The notes below the pieces were generated by a model. It saw only the letters and a program-made list of their open reading frames with translations, was not told the origin of the DNA and did no database searches. Below are positions 1 through 6,998 of a DNA stretch of 16,396 bases, one piece after another (positions within the stretch are counted from its first letter, which is position 1; each line of letters begins with the position of its first letter). The stretch spans positions 1 to 16,396 of the forward strand of contig CAYFQM010000013.1 of assembly GCA_964345385.1 (NCBI GenBank), written 5' to 3'. Source of the DNA: CAG-1000 sp964345385. GTDB lineage: Bacteria; Bacillota_I; Bacilli_A; RF39; UBA660. A program made the translations under genes and the position numbers.

Positions 1-845
1 CTAGGAACTAAAATAGAAGGTATTTTAGTAGCTAATATCTCAGCTATAGTAGAAGCACCCGCTCTTGAAACTATTAAGTCTGCTACTTTCATTAAACTAG
101 GTAAATCATTAAAAAACTCAACCATTTTTACATTAGAAGGAACTACTAAATTATTACTTAACTCTTTATAATTGTTTTTTCCAGTAATAAATAATATCTC
201 AGTATCTTCCTTTTTATAGTTTCTTAAAAAATCTAATAGTCTTTTATTAACAGAAGTACTTCCTAAAGAACCCATAACTATAATAATAAGTTTCTTATCT
301 TTAGAAAAACCTAACTTTTCTTTATCTGCTTTTTTTATTTTAACTGCTCTTTGTGAAACTGGATTACCTGAAAATATTGTATTTTTAGATTTTAATTTAT
401 TAAATGAATCTTGAAATGAAATAAAACAAGCTTCGCAAAATTTAGATAATATAATATTGGTTTTACCAGGTAATTTATTTTGTTCATGAAGAAAGAATTT
501 TACTTTTCTTTTCTTAGCTGCTAAACATACTGGCATAGTTACATAACCACCAAAAGCTATTACTGCATCTGGTTTAAACTCATCTATTATTTTTAATGAT
601 TTTTTATAAGAAGCATATATTAAATAAATATTTTTAATGTTTCTTTTCATATCAGTTTTAGAAAACCCATATATTTCTAATTCTTCATATGGTATTTTCA
701 TAGAAGGAATTAACTCTGCTTCCATTCTATTTTTAGTGCCAATATATAAGTATTCATTACTTTTATCTTTCTTTATTTCATCTAAAACAGCTACTGCTGG
801 ATATATATGTCCTCCAGTTCCTCCTGCTGTTATAATAAATTTCAT
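1..845 (-). CDS. murG: MurG, undecaprenyl-PP-MurNAc-pentapeptide GlcNAc transferase (3' end cut by window edge)
   Basis: MurG is the membrane-associated GT-B glycosyltransferase that adds GlcNAc from UDP-GlcNAc to lipid I, giving lipid II for peptidoglycan. About 281 codons are present; the family is usually near 360, so about 80 C-terminal residues lie beyond position 1. The start MKFIITAGGTGGHIYP carries the glycine-rich GGTGGH loop (residues 8-13) that binds the lipid pyrophosphate side. Further in are AFGGYV, LHEQNKLPGKTN (the usual HEQN segment), FSGNPV, a GSLGS turn where the family has GGSxG, and SRAGASTIAE, the UDP-GlcNAc-binding segment, close to the window edge. The ATG at 845 follows an AAGGAT ribosome site at 856-861 and a good promoter. 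The gene upstream ends in its own terminator, so murG is probably transcribed alone. Confidence 0.95.
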   Translation of the reverse strand, partial: MKFIITAGGTGGHIYPAVAVLDEIKKDKSNEYLYIGTKNRMEAELIPSMKIPYEELEIYGFSKTDMKRNIKNIYLIYASYKKSLKIIDEFKPDAVIAFGGYVTMPVCLAAKKRKVKFFLHEQNKLPGKTNIILSKFCEACFISFQDSFNKLKSKNTIFSGNPVSQRAVKIKKADKEKLGFSKDKKLIIIVMGSLGSTSVNKRLLDFLRNYKKEDTEILFITGKNNYKELSNNLVVPSNVKMVEFFNDLPSLMKVADLIVSRAGASTIAEILATKIPSILVP

Positions 846-867
846 ACTCATTCACATCCTTAATAAT

Positions 868-896
868 ATTATATTATTATTGTTTAATTTATTCAA
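868..896 (-). promoter_or_regulatory. Promoter of murG
   Basis: On the minus strand TTGAAT (891-896) and a perfect TATAAT (868-873) are separated by exactly 17 bp. The expected transcript start near 861 gives a leader of only about 16 nt, just enough for the AAGGAT ribosome site. Seen directly as consensus matches; activity is inferred. Confidence 0.7.
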
Positions 897-910
897 GTAT
901 TCTTATTTAC

Positions 911-940
911 AAATAAAAAGGTTAAGTTTTAACTTAACCT
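911..940 (-). terminator. Rho-independent terminator of the lipoprotein gene
   Basis: AGGTTAAGTT and AACTTAACCT (919-940) form a perfect inverted repeat with an almost closed loop, followed on the minus strand by TTTTTATTT. The TAA stop of the lipoprotein gene (934-936) lies within the stem. It separates that gene from murG. Confidence 0.85.
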
Positions 941-1332
941 CCTGGTATTAATTTTCTTGTTTGTTCTAATTCTTCTTTAAAATAAATAATTTCACAATCA
1001 CCAGCTATTGTTTCTGCAATTAAAAGTGCATTATCTCCTACTATATAATATGATTTACCGTCCATAAATGCCCGTATTATATTATCATCATAATTTAATA
1101 TATACTTATAATTGATTGAACCTATATTTTTTCCAACATGAATAATTGCTTTATCTCCATCAATAACTAATACCAATTGTTTTAATGAATCTTCTTCTTT
1201 TTCAGTTGAATTAATTTCAACAATCTTAACCTCTGATTGTTCTTCTTTTTCAACATTCTTTTCTTCAGTATTACCACAACCATTTAATGCTAACAGAGCT
1301 GCTAAAACAGCACTTAATAACCATATTTTCTT
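934..1332 (-). CDS. Small putative lipoprotein, start codon missing
   Basis: The open frame encodes KKIWLLSAVLAALLALNGCGN, a typical bacterial lipoprotein signal peptide: two lysines, a hydrophobic stretch and the lipobox-like LNGC whose cysteine would be lipidated. A Glu/Lys/Ser-rich linker of about 35 residues and a mature domain of about 80 residues follow, ending ETRK-like then LIPGG. The mature domain (for example VLVIDGDKAIIHVGKN) is not one I recognise. The frame is 132 codons back to an in-frame TAA at 1333-1335, and no ATG, GTG or TTG precedes the signal peptide; the TAA stands where the initiating ATG would be expected. A TTG at 1174-1176 could only start an 80-residue product without the signal. 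The 5' end may be deleted or mis-assembled; the upstream neighbour's terminator ends only 12 nt before the first codon. Confidence 0.65.
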   Translation of the reverse strand, partial: KKIWLLSAVLAALLALNGCGNTEEKNVEKEEQSEVKIVEINSTEKEEDSLKQLVLVIDGDKAIIHVGKNIGSINYKYILNYDDNIIRAFMDGKSYYIVGDNALLIAETIAGDCEIIYFKEELEQTRKLIPGG

Positions 1333-1344
1333 TTATAAGTCAAT

Positions 1345-1378
1345 AAAAAAGCTTATACAGTCGTGTATAAGCTTTTTT
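1345..1378 (-). terminator. Rho-independent terminator of ileS
   Basis: A perfect 15-bp stem (1345-1359 with 1364-1378) and a 4-nt loop, containing AAGCTTATACA and its complement, flanked by A and T runs. It lies 4 nt after the ileS stop and is symmetrical enough to work in both directions. Confidence 0.9.
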
Positions 1379-1382
1379 GTTA

Positions 1383-4300
1383 TTATACTATTTTTGAAAT
1401 AGTAACTTTTATTTCTTTATCATTTATATTAAATGTTTCTCTTCCTTTACCTTCATCTAATTTAATCGCTAGTGTTTCTTCTTTAATATAATCAGAGTTT
1501 TCTTTTATTACTTTATTTAATTCTTTATCTGCTTCATAAATAATTTCTATTCTATCTGATATATCAAAGTCTAATGTTTTTCTTAAGTTTTGAATCTTAG
1601 ATACTAGTTCACGAGCTAATCCTTCAGAAATAAGATCTTCTGTTAAAGTAGTATTTAATACCACTGTTTTATAGTTTAGAGTTATTCCTACATATCCATC
1701 TAATGCCTTAGTTTCTTTTAATACATAACTACTTTTTACATTGAAGTCTTCCCCACCTAATTTAATTACTAAACTTTCTTCATCTAACTCTTTTTGTTCT
1801 TTTAAAGAAAGATTATTTAATATATTAGTAAACTCTCCTAGTTTATTTCCTAAAAGTTTACCCACTTCTGAAAAGTTTGGTTTATATATAACTTTTATAT
1901 ATTTACTTAAGTCTTCTTTCCATAAAACTTCTTTAACATTTAACTCTTCTTTTATTAATGAAGTAAACTCACTTACTAGTTTTTCATGTTTCTTTTCAAA
2001 TATTACTTCACTAATAGGTTGCCTTACTTTAATTTTAGCTGTTTCTCTTAAGTTTCTAGATATACTAATTAATTCTATTACTAAGTCCATTTTTTCTTCT
2101 AAAGCATTATTTATATGTTTTTCATTTACTTTAGGATAATCTTCTAAAAATACACTTTTATTACCAGTTAGATTTTGATATATTTCTTCACTTAAGAATG
2201 GACTAAGTGGAGCGATTAATTTAGAAAGTCCTAATAAAACTTCATAAGTTGTTTTATAAACACTTTTTTTAGATATAGTTAAATCACTTTCCCAAAATCT
2301 TCTTCTATTTCTTCTAATATACCAATTTGATAAATTATCACATACAAAGTCTTGTATTAAACGAACTGATTTATGAAAATCATATTCATCCATATAATGA
2401 GTTACTTCTTTAATTAAGTTATTATATTTAGATAATAACCACTTATCTATATCTTCTAAATCTTTATATTCTGCATCAAAATCATTAATAGTTATTTTAT
2501 CAGCATTAGCATACATTTCAAAGAATGTATAAGTGTTTCTTAAAGTGCGAAAGAACTTAGAATTTACTTCTTTAACCCCATCTTCATCAAACTTTAGTGG
2601 TACCCATACAGGACTTGTATGAAGCATATACCAACGAGTAGCATCTGCGCCATAAGTTTTAAATACATTAAATGGTTCAACTGCATTACCCTTAGATTTA
2701 TGCATTTTTTGACCATGTTTATCTAAAAGTAAATCATTTACTAATACATTTCTATATGGACTTTCACCAAATAAGAATGTATTTATTACTATAAGAGTAT
2801 AAAACCATCCTCTTGTTTGATCTAATCCTTCAGCGATAAAGTCTGCTGGATAATGAGACTCAAAATATTCTTTATTTTCAAATGGATAATGATATTGTGC
2901 AAATGGAACGCATCCACTATCAAACCATACATCTACTACATCTGGTATTCTTTTCATTTCTTTACCACATTTAGGACATTTTAAATGAATATTATCTACA
3001 TATGGTTTATGAAGATCTATTGATTCATCTATTTTCTCTATTGCTTTTTCTTTTAACTCTTTTATTGAACCAATCATTTCTAAATGATCACATTCACAAG
3101 TCCATAATGGTATTGGGCATCCCCAATATCTATTTCTTGATATACCCCAGTCTTGAGCATTTTCAAGCCAGTTACCAAATCTTTTTTCTCCTATATAGCT
3201 AGGAAACCAATTTACTTTTTTATTAGCTTTTACTATATCATCTCTTATTTTAGATACTTCAATATACCAAGCATCTTTAGCCATATATATTAAAGGGCTT
3301 TTGCATCTCCAGCAAAATGGATAATTATGAATAAGTTTAATTTTCTTAAATAGTTTATTATTTTCTTTTAACCAAGAAATTATTTCTTCTTCTAAAGCAG
3401 AATCTGTTACTAATCTATTCTTCCATGGACCAGAGTTATATTTTCCATCTAACCCTACTGGACTAAGCATTGGTATATTATATTTTTTACATACTCTATA
3501 GTCATCTTCTCCATAAGCAGGTGCTGTATGAACAATACCAGTTCCATCTTCCATAGTTACATATTCATCACATGTAACATAAAAAGCTTTACCCTCAGGC
3601 TTTAAAAACGGCATTAATTGTTCATATTCAATATATTCTAAGTCTTTTCCTTTAAATGTTTCTAATACTTCAAATTCTTCTCCTAAAACAGTTTCACCAA
3701 GAGCCTTTGCTAAATAATGAATATTACCTTTAGAGTTTACTTTAACATATGTTTCATTTGGATTAACACATAGTGCTACATTAGCAAGAAGAGTCCATGG
3801 TGTAGTAGTCCAAGCAAGAAAATATTCATCTTTCCCTTTTAATTTAAATGATAAAATAACTGAGTTAACACTAACTTCTTTATATTCACTACTTACTTCA
3901 TGAGTAGAAAGCTCTGTTCCACATCTAGGACAATATGGAAGTACTCTATAACTATGATATACTAACCCTGCATCAAAAAACTTCTTTAGTGCCCACCACT
4001 CACTTTCAATATAATCATTTTCAAATGTAATATAAGCATTATATGTATCAATTAACTGTCCCATTCTTTCAGTAAACTCAACAAATAATCCTTCATTAAG
4101 TCTTACGTTTTTCTTACATTCTTCATTAAATTTTTCTACTCCATAAGCTTCAATATCTTTTTTATCAGTAAATCCAAGCTGCTTTTCAACATTAACTTCA
4201 GTAGGTAATCCATGAGTATCCCATCCTACTACTCTATCTACTTTATATCCTTGCATAGCTTTATATTTACAAGTAATATCTTTTAAAGCTTTAGCAAGTA

Positions 4301-4478
4301 TATGATGTATTCCAGGAAACCCATTAGCGTAAGCTGGTCCATCATAAAAAACAAAATTTTCTTTTCCTTCTCTATTTTTAATAGATTCATTTAAAATATC
4401 ATTATCTTTCCAAAACTTAACTAATCTTTCTTCATTATCATTAATACTTAGTTTAGATAAACTTTTAAACTTTTTCAT
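1383..4478 (-). CDS. ileS: Isoleucyl-tRNA synthetase, type 2 (IleRS2), with GIHH in place of HIGH
   Basis: Class I synthetase that activates isoleucine with ATP and charges tRNA-Ile in the cytoplasm. The length of 1,031 residues, the VGWDTHGLPTEVNVEKQ segment (84-100) and a C-terminal half with SEGLARELVSKIQNLRK match the long IleRS2 (eukaryote-like) branch rather than the shorter IleRS1. The nucleotide-binding signature is at 56-59 and reads GIHH, so the first and third positions of HxGH are exchanged. The second signature is KMHKS at 591-595. The CP1 editing domain shows AWTTTPWTL (222-230) and DGTGIVHTAPAYGEDDY (311-327). Zinc-type cysteine pairs are at 183/186, 389/392, 461/463 and 501/504. 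The ATG at 4478 follows AGGAGG at 4484-4489, and a T-box leader precedes it. The GXHH form is known from mupirocin hyper-resistant IleRS2; resistance here is inferred, not shown. Confidence 0.97.
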   Translation of the reverse strand: MKKFKSLSKLSINDNEERLVKFWKDNDILNESIKNREGKENFVFYDGPAYANGFPGIHHILAKALKDITCKYKAMQGYKVDRVVGWDTHGLPTEVNVEKQLGFTDKKDIEAYGVEKFNEECKKNVRLNEGLFVEFTERMGQLIDTYNAYITFENDYIESEWWALKKFFDAGLVYHSYRVLPYCPRCGTELSTHEVSSEYKEVSVNSVILSFKLKGKDEYFLAWTTTPWTLLANVALCVNPNETYVKVNSKGNIHYLAKALGETVLGEEFEVLETFKGKDLEYIEYEQLMPFLKPEGKAFYVTCDEYVTMEDGTGIVHTAPAYGEDDYRVCKKYNIPMLSPVGLDGKYNSGPWKNRLVTDSALEEEIISWLKENNKLFKKIKLIHNYPFCWRCKSPLIYMAKDAWYIEVSKIRDDIVKANKKVNWFPSYIGEKRFGNWLENAQDWGISRNRYWGCPIPLWTCECDHLEMIGSIKELKEKAIEKIDESIDLHKPYVDNIHLKCPKCGKEMKRIPDVVDVWFDSGCVPFAQYHYPFENKEYFESHYPADFIAEGLDQTRGWFYTLIVINTFLFGESPYRNVLVNDLLLDKHGQKMHKSKGNAVEPFNVFKTYGADATRWYMLHTSPVWVPLKFDEDGVKEVNSKFFRTLRNTYTFFEMYANADKITINDFDAEYKDLEDIDKWLLSKYNNLIKEVTHYMDEYDFHKSVRLIQDFVCDNLSNWYIRRNRRRFWESDLTISKKSVYKTTYEVLLGLSKLIAPLSPFLSEEIYQNLTGNKSVFLEDYPKVNEKHINNALEEKMDLVIELISISRNLRETAKIKVRQPISEVIFEKKHEKLVSEFTSLIKEELNVKEVLWKEDLSKYIKVIYKPNFSEVGKLLGNKLGEFTNILNNLSLKEQKELDEESLVIKLGGEDFNVKSSYVLKETKALDGYVGITLNYKTVVLNTTLTEDLISEGLARELVSKIQNLRKTLDFDISDRIEIIYEADKELNKVIKENSDYIKEETLAIKLDEGKGRETFNINDKEIKVTISKIV

Positions 4479-4483
4479 GTTTT

Positions 4484-4693
4484 CCTCCTAATAAAAAAGA
4501 ACAGTACAAGGAGTCTAAAAAGACGGTACCATCCTTTAATTTTCTTTATTTAATAACGGTTTTAGCCGTACTCATCTTATCCATGAGTAACATCAGAAGT
4601 GATTTATATATAATGTATTTACTATCTTTCACCAAGTAATAGCTCTCTAAAAAACACTAATTATATACCCTCTTCATCGCTTGTTTTACGAAT
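4484..4693 (-). promoter_or_regulatory. T-box leader controlling ileS (specifier probably AUC)
   Basis: T-box riboswitches sense uncharged tRNA and switch a terminator off. The T-box itself is AAAGGATGGTACCGTC (4522-4537, minus strand); its UGGU can pair with the ACCA end of tRNA-Ile. The 5' part holds the Stem I region with a distal UUGGUGAAAGAUAG segment and then AUCACUUCUGAUG, in which AUC (4601-4603) is the best specifier codon, matching the Ile synthetase downstream. Two small hairpins follow (ACUCAU/AUGAGU and ACGG/CCGU) between Stem I and the T-box. The leader runs from the predicted start near 4693 to the ribosome site. The identity of the leader is firm; the specifier position is by eye. 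Confidence 0.9.
4493..4530 (-). terminator. Regulated terminator of the ileS T-box leader
   Basis: GGTACC-GTC and GAC-TCCTT-GTACT can pair, leaving an internal loop, followed by GTTCTTTTTT just before the ileS ribosome site. It shares bases with the T-box (4522-4530), so antiterminator and terminator exclude each other. The pairing was drawn by eye. Confidence 0.7.
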
Positions 4694-4699
4694 GAATTA

Positions 4700-4728
4700 A
4701 TTATAACAATTATATTAGTTGAAGTCAA
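4700..4728 (-). promoter_or_regulatory. Promoter of the T-box/ileS unit
   Basis: TTGACT (4723-4728) and TATAAT (4700-4705) on the minus strand with a 17-bp spacer. The predicted start is near 4693, giving a leader of about 215 nt that holds the complete T-box. Confidence 0.85.
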
Positions 4729-4735
4729 TGATTTA

Positions 4736-5234
4736 TTAATTATAACCATGTGTAGGCAATCTAAGTAATTGTCTATCACAAAGTTTTTCTGCTTCACTTC
4801 TTGAAATACTATAATTAACATCTGTTTCAAAAGGTATACCACATTCACGAGCATATTCACACATAAATTTATGAAATAATAATGAAATATTATAATATAA
4901 ATAGTTATAATTATAATATAATTTATCATAATCAACGAAATAATGTCTCGGGAAAAAAGATGGCACTTCAACAAACATCATCTCCCCATACTTTCTATTA
5001 GGTTCTTTCTTTGCTTGTTCTTGATCATAAGGTGAAGATAATATTTTAATACCATCGATTTTATGAGTACAAACTGTTTTAGCTTCTAATCTAACCCATT
5101 TATCTAATGATATATCAATCAAAAGTATTTTCTTTAGCAAAAGAACCATTATCTATTGTTTTTAGATAATCATTAATTATTTTATTATATATTAAAGTTC
5201 TATTAACATTTTCTTTATAATTTCCTATAATCAT
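4736..5234 (-). CDS. Conserved-looking unknown protein, interrupted by a probable 1-nt frameshift
   Basis: I do not recognise the family. The better start is the ATG at 5232-5234, which follows a GAGGT ribosome site and opens with MIIGNYKENVNRTLIYNKII. This frame reaches a TGA within about 40 codons, while a second frame starting near 5149, with no ribosome site, continues LLIDISLDKWVRLEAK through to SRSEAEKLCDRQ and ends LPTHGYN. The total of 499 nt is 166 codons plus one base, so removing one base (for instance from the AAAA run at 5121-5124) restores a 165-residue protein. The product is soluble, Tyr-rich in the middle (DYDKLYYNYNYLYYN), with three cysteines and no signal peptide. It lies 19 nt after the next small gene, probably in one operon. 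The frameshift may be a sequencing error or true decay. Confidence 0.6.
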
Positions 5235-5253
5235 TTTACCTCACCATATATGA

Positions 5254-5505
5254 TTAAATTTTCTTTAATTCTTTTAACTCTGCTAAACTTTCTTTTAAAA
5301 ATATACTAGCAAGTAATTCTCTTTCTTTAGGATCATTTACAAATGTTACTTTTAATTCATTATCTGTTCTCGTTGATTCAACAACATGATTTCCTTCTTT
5401 AAAATCAGTAATTAAAGCATAGTTTTTATTATTATATTGTTTAACTCTTAATACTGTATATTTTTTATTATTATCAAGAGTTATAATTGTATTTTCTTTT
5501 AACAT
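5254..5505 (-). CDS. Small hypothetical protein (83 aa), DUF1292-like in appearance
   Basis: The 83-residue acidic-basic protein begins MLKENTIITLDNNKKYTVL and has a run of short beta-strand-like segments, KYTVLRVKQYNNKNYALITDF, then a helical, Leu/Glu/Lys-rich C-terminus (LLASIFLKESLAELKELKKI). This strand pattern (NTIITLDNN..YTVL...NYALI) resembles the small DUF1292-type proteins of Bacilli, but I cannot confirm the family. The ATG at 5505 follows a GAGGTAGGT ribosome site, which supports a real gene. It is the first gene of a probable two-gene minus-strand operon and is divergent from rpsT. No clear promoter is visible in the 5506-5576 interval on this strand. Confidence 0.75.
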   Translation of the reverse strand: MLKENTIITLDNNKKYTVLRVKQYNNKNYALITDFKEGNHVVESTRTDNELKVTFVNDPKERELLASIFLKESLAELKELKKI

Positions 5506-5576
5506 ACCTACCTCGAATTTCTTTATAACTTGTTAATATAATAACACATATATTATGTTTTTTCTATAATGCACAC

Positions 5577-5605
5577 TTGATTTTTTATTTTTTGTTTGAT
5601 AATAT
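5577..5605 (+). promoter_or_regulatory. Promoter of rpsT
   Basis: TTGATT (5577-5582) and TAATAT (5600-5605) with a 17-bp spacer, placed so that transcription starts near 5612. A full AAGGAGGTG ribosome site (5618-5626) follows. Confidence 0.7.
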
Positions 5606-5631
5606 TAAATAGGTTTTAAGGAGGTGTAATT

Positions 5632-5883
5632 ATGCCTAATATAAAAAGTTCTATTAAAAGAGTTTTAGTAACAAAAAAGAAAACTGAAAATAATAATATG
5701 ATATTTTCTTCTATGAAAACAGCTATTAAAAAAGTAGAAAAAGCTAATACTAAAGAAGAAGCTGAAAAAAACTTACAAGATGCACTTAAACAAATAGATA
5801 AAACTGCTTCAAAAGGTATTATAAAAGCTAATACTAGAGATAGATATAAAAGAAGATTAAATAAATTAGTAAATAATAAATAA
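5632..5883 (+). CDS. rpsT: 30S ribosomal protein S20 (bS20)
   Basis: bS20 binds 16S rRNA in the body of the small subunit and helps early assembly. The 83-residue, Lys-rich, helical protein has the family start MPNIKSSIKRVLVTKKK, the middle SMKTAIKKVEKA, and the end KTASKGIIKANTRDRYKRRLNKLV, which is the typical S20 signature (KGIIHxNxAaRkKSRL in other species). Length is close to the usual 85-88. The ATG at 5632 follows AAGGAGGTG with ideal spacing. It has its own promoter and a terminator that overlaps the stop codon, so it is probably monocistronic. Confidence 0.95.
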   Translation: MPNIKSSIKRVLVTKKKTENNNMIFSSMKTAIKKVEKANTKEEAEKNLQDALKQIDKTASKGIIKANTRDRYKRRLNKLVNNK

Positions 5884-5905
5884 GTAGATAATGTCTACTT
5901 ATTTT
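5878..5905 (+). terminator. Rho-independent terminator of rpsT
   Basis: AAATAAGTAGA (5878-5888) and TCTACTTATTT (5894-5904) pair perfectly around the loop TAATG. The stop TAA (5881-5883) is inside the 5' arm. The T tract is short (ATTTT), so some readthrough into the next gene is possible. Confidence 0.75.
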
Positions 5906-5930
5906 GATATACTTGGATTAGGAGAATGAT

Positions 5931-6380
5931 ATGACAAAAACATTAGTTAATATTTTACTTACTATTATATTAGTTTTTATATTACTTTTTATTGCTACTA
6001 AAGGATATGATACTTATTTATATATAGCAGATAAATTTCATAAATATTTATCTAATACTATAAATATACCTAAAGAAGTAAGTGAATATAAAAAAACATA
6101 TGAATATAAAAAGTTTAAAAACACAGATAATTTTATTCCAAATAATAAAGAAGAACTTTATAATATATATTATACTGTTTTAAATAATGGATGGGATACT
6201 TTTACTTTTTATTGTCCTTTAGAATATACAGAGTGTTATAAAGATGTTAATGAAATTGCTAACGATCAAAAATTATTAACTTTAATGAATAACTTTGTTT
6301 CTCCATACAATACTTATGTTCATTATAATACAGTTATAAGTAATGAAAATGAAATATATTTAAATATAATAAAACTTTAA
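5931..6380 (+). CDS. Membrane-anchored transglutaminase-like protein, N-terminal part (cut at N gap)
   Basis: This is the first half of a gene whose second half is at 6525-6996. The N-terminus MTKTLVNILLTIILVFILLFIATKG is an uncleaved signal anchor (about residues 4-23), so the rest should be outside the cell. Residues about 24-149 contain a Tyr-rich region with YEYKKFKNTDNFIPNNKEELYNIYYTVLNNGW and a cysteine pair (FYCPLEYTECY). The ATG at 5931 follows AGGAG (5920-5924). The apparent TAA stop (6378-6380) abuts the N gap and is probably an end-of-contig artefact: the preceding TAAAACTTTA (6370-6379) recurs at 6524-6533, and joining there in frame gives one protein of 303 residues. No promoter is obvious; readthrough from rpsT is possible. 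Confidence 0.8.
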   Translation: MTKTLVNILLTIILVFILLFIATKGYDTYLYIADKFHKYLSNTINIPKEVSEYKKTYEYKKFKNTDNFIPNNKEELYNIYYTVLNNGWDTFTFYCPLEYTECYKDVNEIANDQKLLTLMNNFVSPYNTYVHYNTVISNENEIYLNIIKL

Positions 6381-6390
6381 NNNNNNNNNN
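6381..6390. other. Assembly gap (ten N)
   Basis: Exactly ten N, the usual placeholder for a scaffold join of unknown length. It lies in the middle of the transglutaminase-like gene. Confidence 0.95.
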
Positions 6391-6524
6391 ATTTTAAGTG
6401 ATAAAAAAGCATTGGCTATTATTATACTCATGCCAATTATTCTAACTACAATACTCAGCATGGCCTTGAAGGGCTCTTTTGCTGACGGTGACTCTGTTTT
6501 CGAACCTATTAACATAGCAATTGT
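6391..6524 (+). other. Foreign fragment of an ABC-2 type permease gene, probable chimera
   Basis: Read in the frame of the following gene, this piece encodes LSDKKALAIIILMPIILTTI, then LSMALKGSFADGDS and INIAIVK. That is the N-terminal pattern of ABC-2 type (YhaP/NatB/YhgE-like) transporter permeases: D-K-(R/K)-A, a first hydrophobic helix with L-M-P-I-I-L, then a short extracellular run ending in INIAIV. It does not fit the transglutaminase-like protein on either side. Codons such as GCC, TTG, AAG, GGC, GAC and TTC contrast with the A/T-ending codons of the host genes. The piece runs from the N gap to the repeated 10-mer TAAAACTTTA. It is most simply DNA from another molecule attached at the contig end. 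Confidence 0.7.
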
Positions 6525-6996
6525 AAAACTTTATAATGAAAATGATATAGATAATATTAATGATAAAATAGATACTATATTTAATGAATTAAATATAACT
6601 ACTGGAAATAAAGAAAATATAAAAAGGTTACATGACTATTTAATTTTAAATAATAAATATGATTCTTATTATGTTGAAGGAGATTATTATTCTGATTCAT
6701 ATAAAGCAACTGGAGCTTTATTATATGGAAAAAGTGTATGTAGTGGTTATACCGATTCATTAGCTATTATGTTAGATAGATTAAACGTGCCTAATTTTAA
6801 AATAGCTACTGATAATCATATATGGAATGCGCTTTATTTAGATAATAGATGGCTTCATATAGATGCAACTTGGAATGATGATGAACATAATCCAAATAAT
6901 AGACATACTTTCTTTTTAATAGATACTAATAGATTATTACAATTAGATTCAAAAGAACATAACTTTAATAAAAATGAATATATTGATTTAAATTAA
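6525..6996 (+). CDS. Transglutaminase-like (cysteine protease fold) domain, C-terminal part of the gene starting at 5931
   Basis: This half carries the catalytic domain. The triad of the transglutaminase/papain-like fold is visible: Cys in KSVCSGYTDSLAIML, His in ATDNHIWNALYLDNRW, and Asp in LHIDATWND; in the rejoined 303-residue protein these are C219, H245 and D260. Before them is LKxIHDYLI-like RLHDYLILNNKYD, usual in this family. Bacterial members with a membrane anchor are thought to act on the cell envelope as peptidases or crosslinkers; the substrate is unknown. A plus-strand frame continues upstream to a TTG at 6412, but that part is the foreign permease sequence, so it should not be used as the start. 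The stop TAA lies 2 bp before the PAP2 gene, which suggests co-transcription. Confidence 0.8.
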
Positions 6997-6998
6997 AT

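Noticed and set aside
637..951. Plus-strand frame of 104 codons over the murG start.
   Set aside because: It is antisense to murG and its promoter; no ribosome site.
1741..2139. Plus-strand open frame of 132 codons.
   Set aside because: It lies wholly inside ileS in the antisense direction, has no ribosome site and a Ser/Phe-rich composition typical of a shadow frame. The same holds for the plus frame at 3002-3202 and the one at 9253-9441 inside pdp.
4657..4974. Minus-strand frame of 105 codons between ileS and the frameshifted gene.
   Set aside because: It overlaps the 4736-5234 gene in another frame and runs over the ileS promoter; Ile/Asn/Tyr-rich low-complexity product.
6412..6996. A separate 194-residue protein starting at a TTG.
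   Set aside because: The first about 38 codons are foreign permease sequence; the remainder continues the transglutaminase-like gene in frame after the repeated 10-mer.
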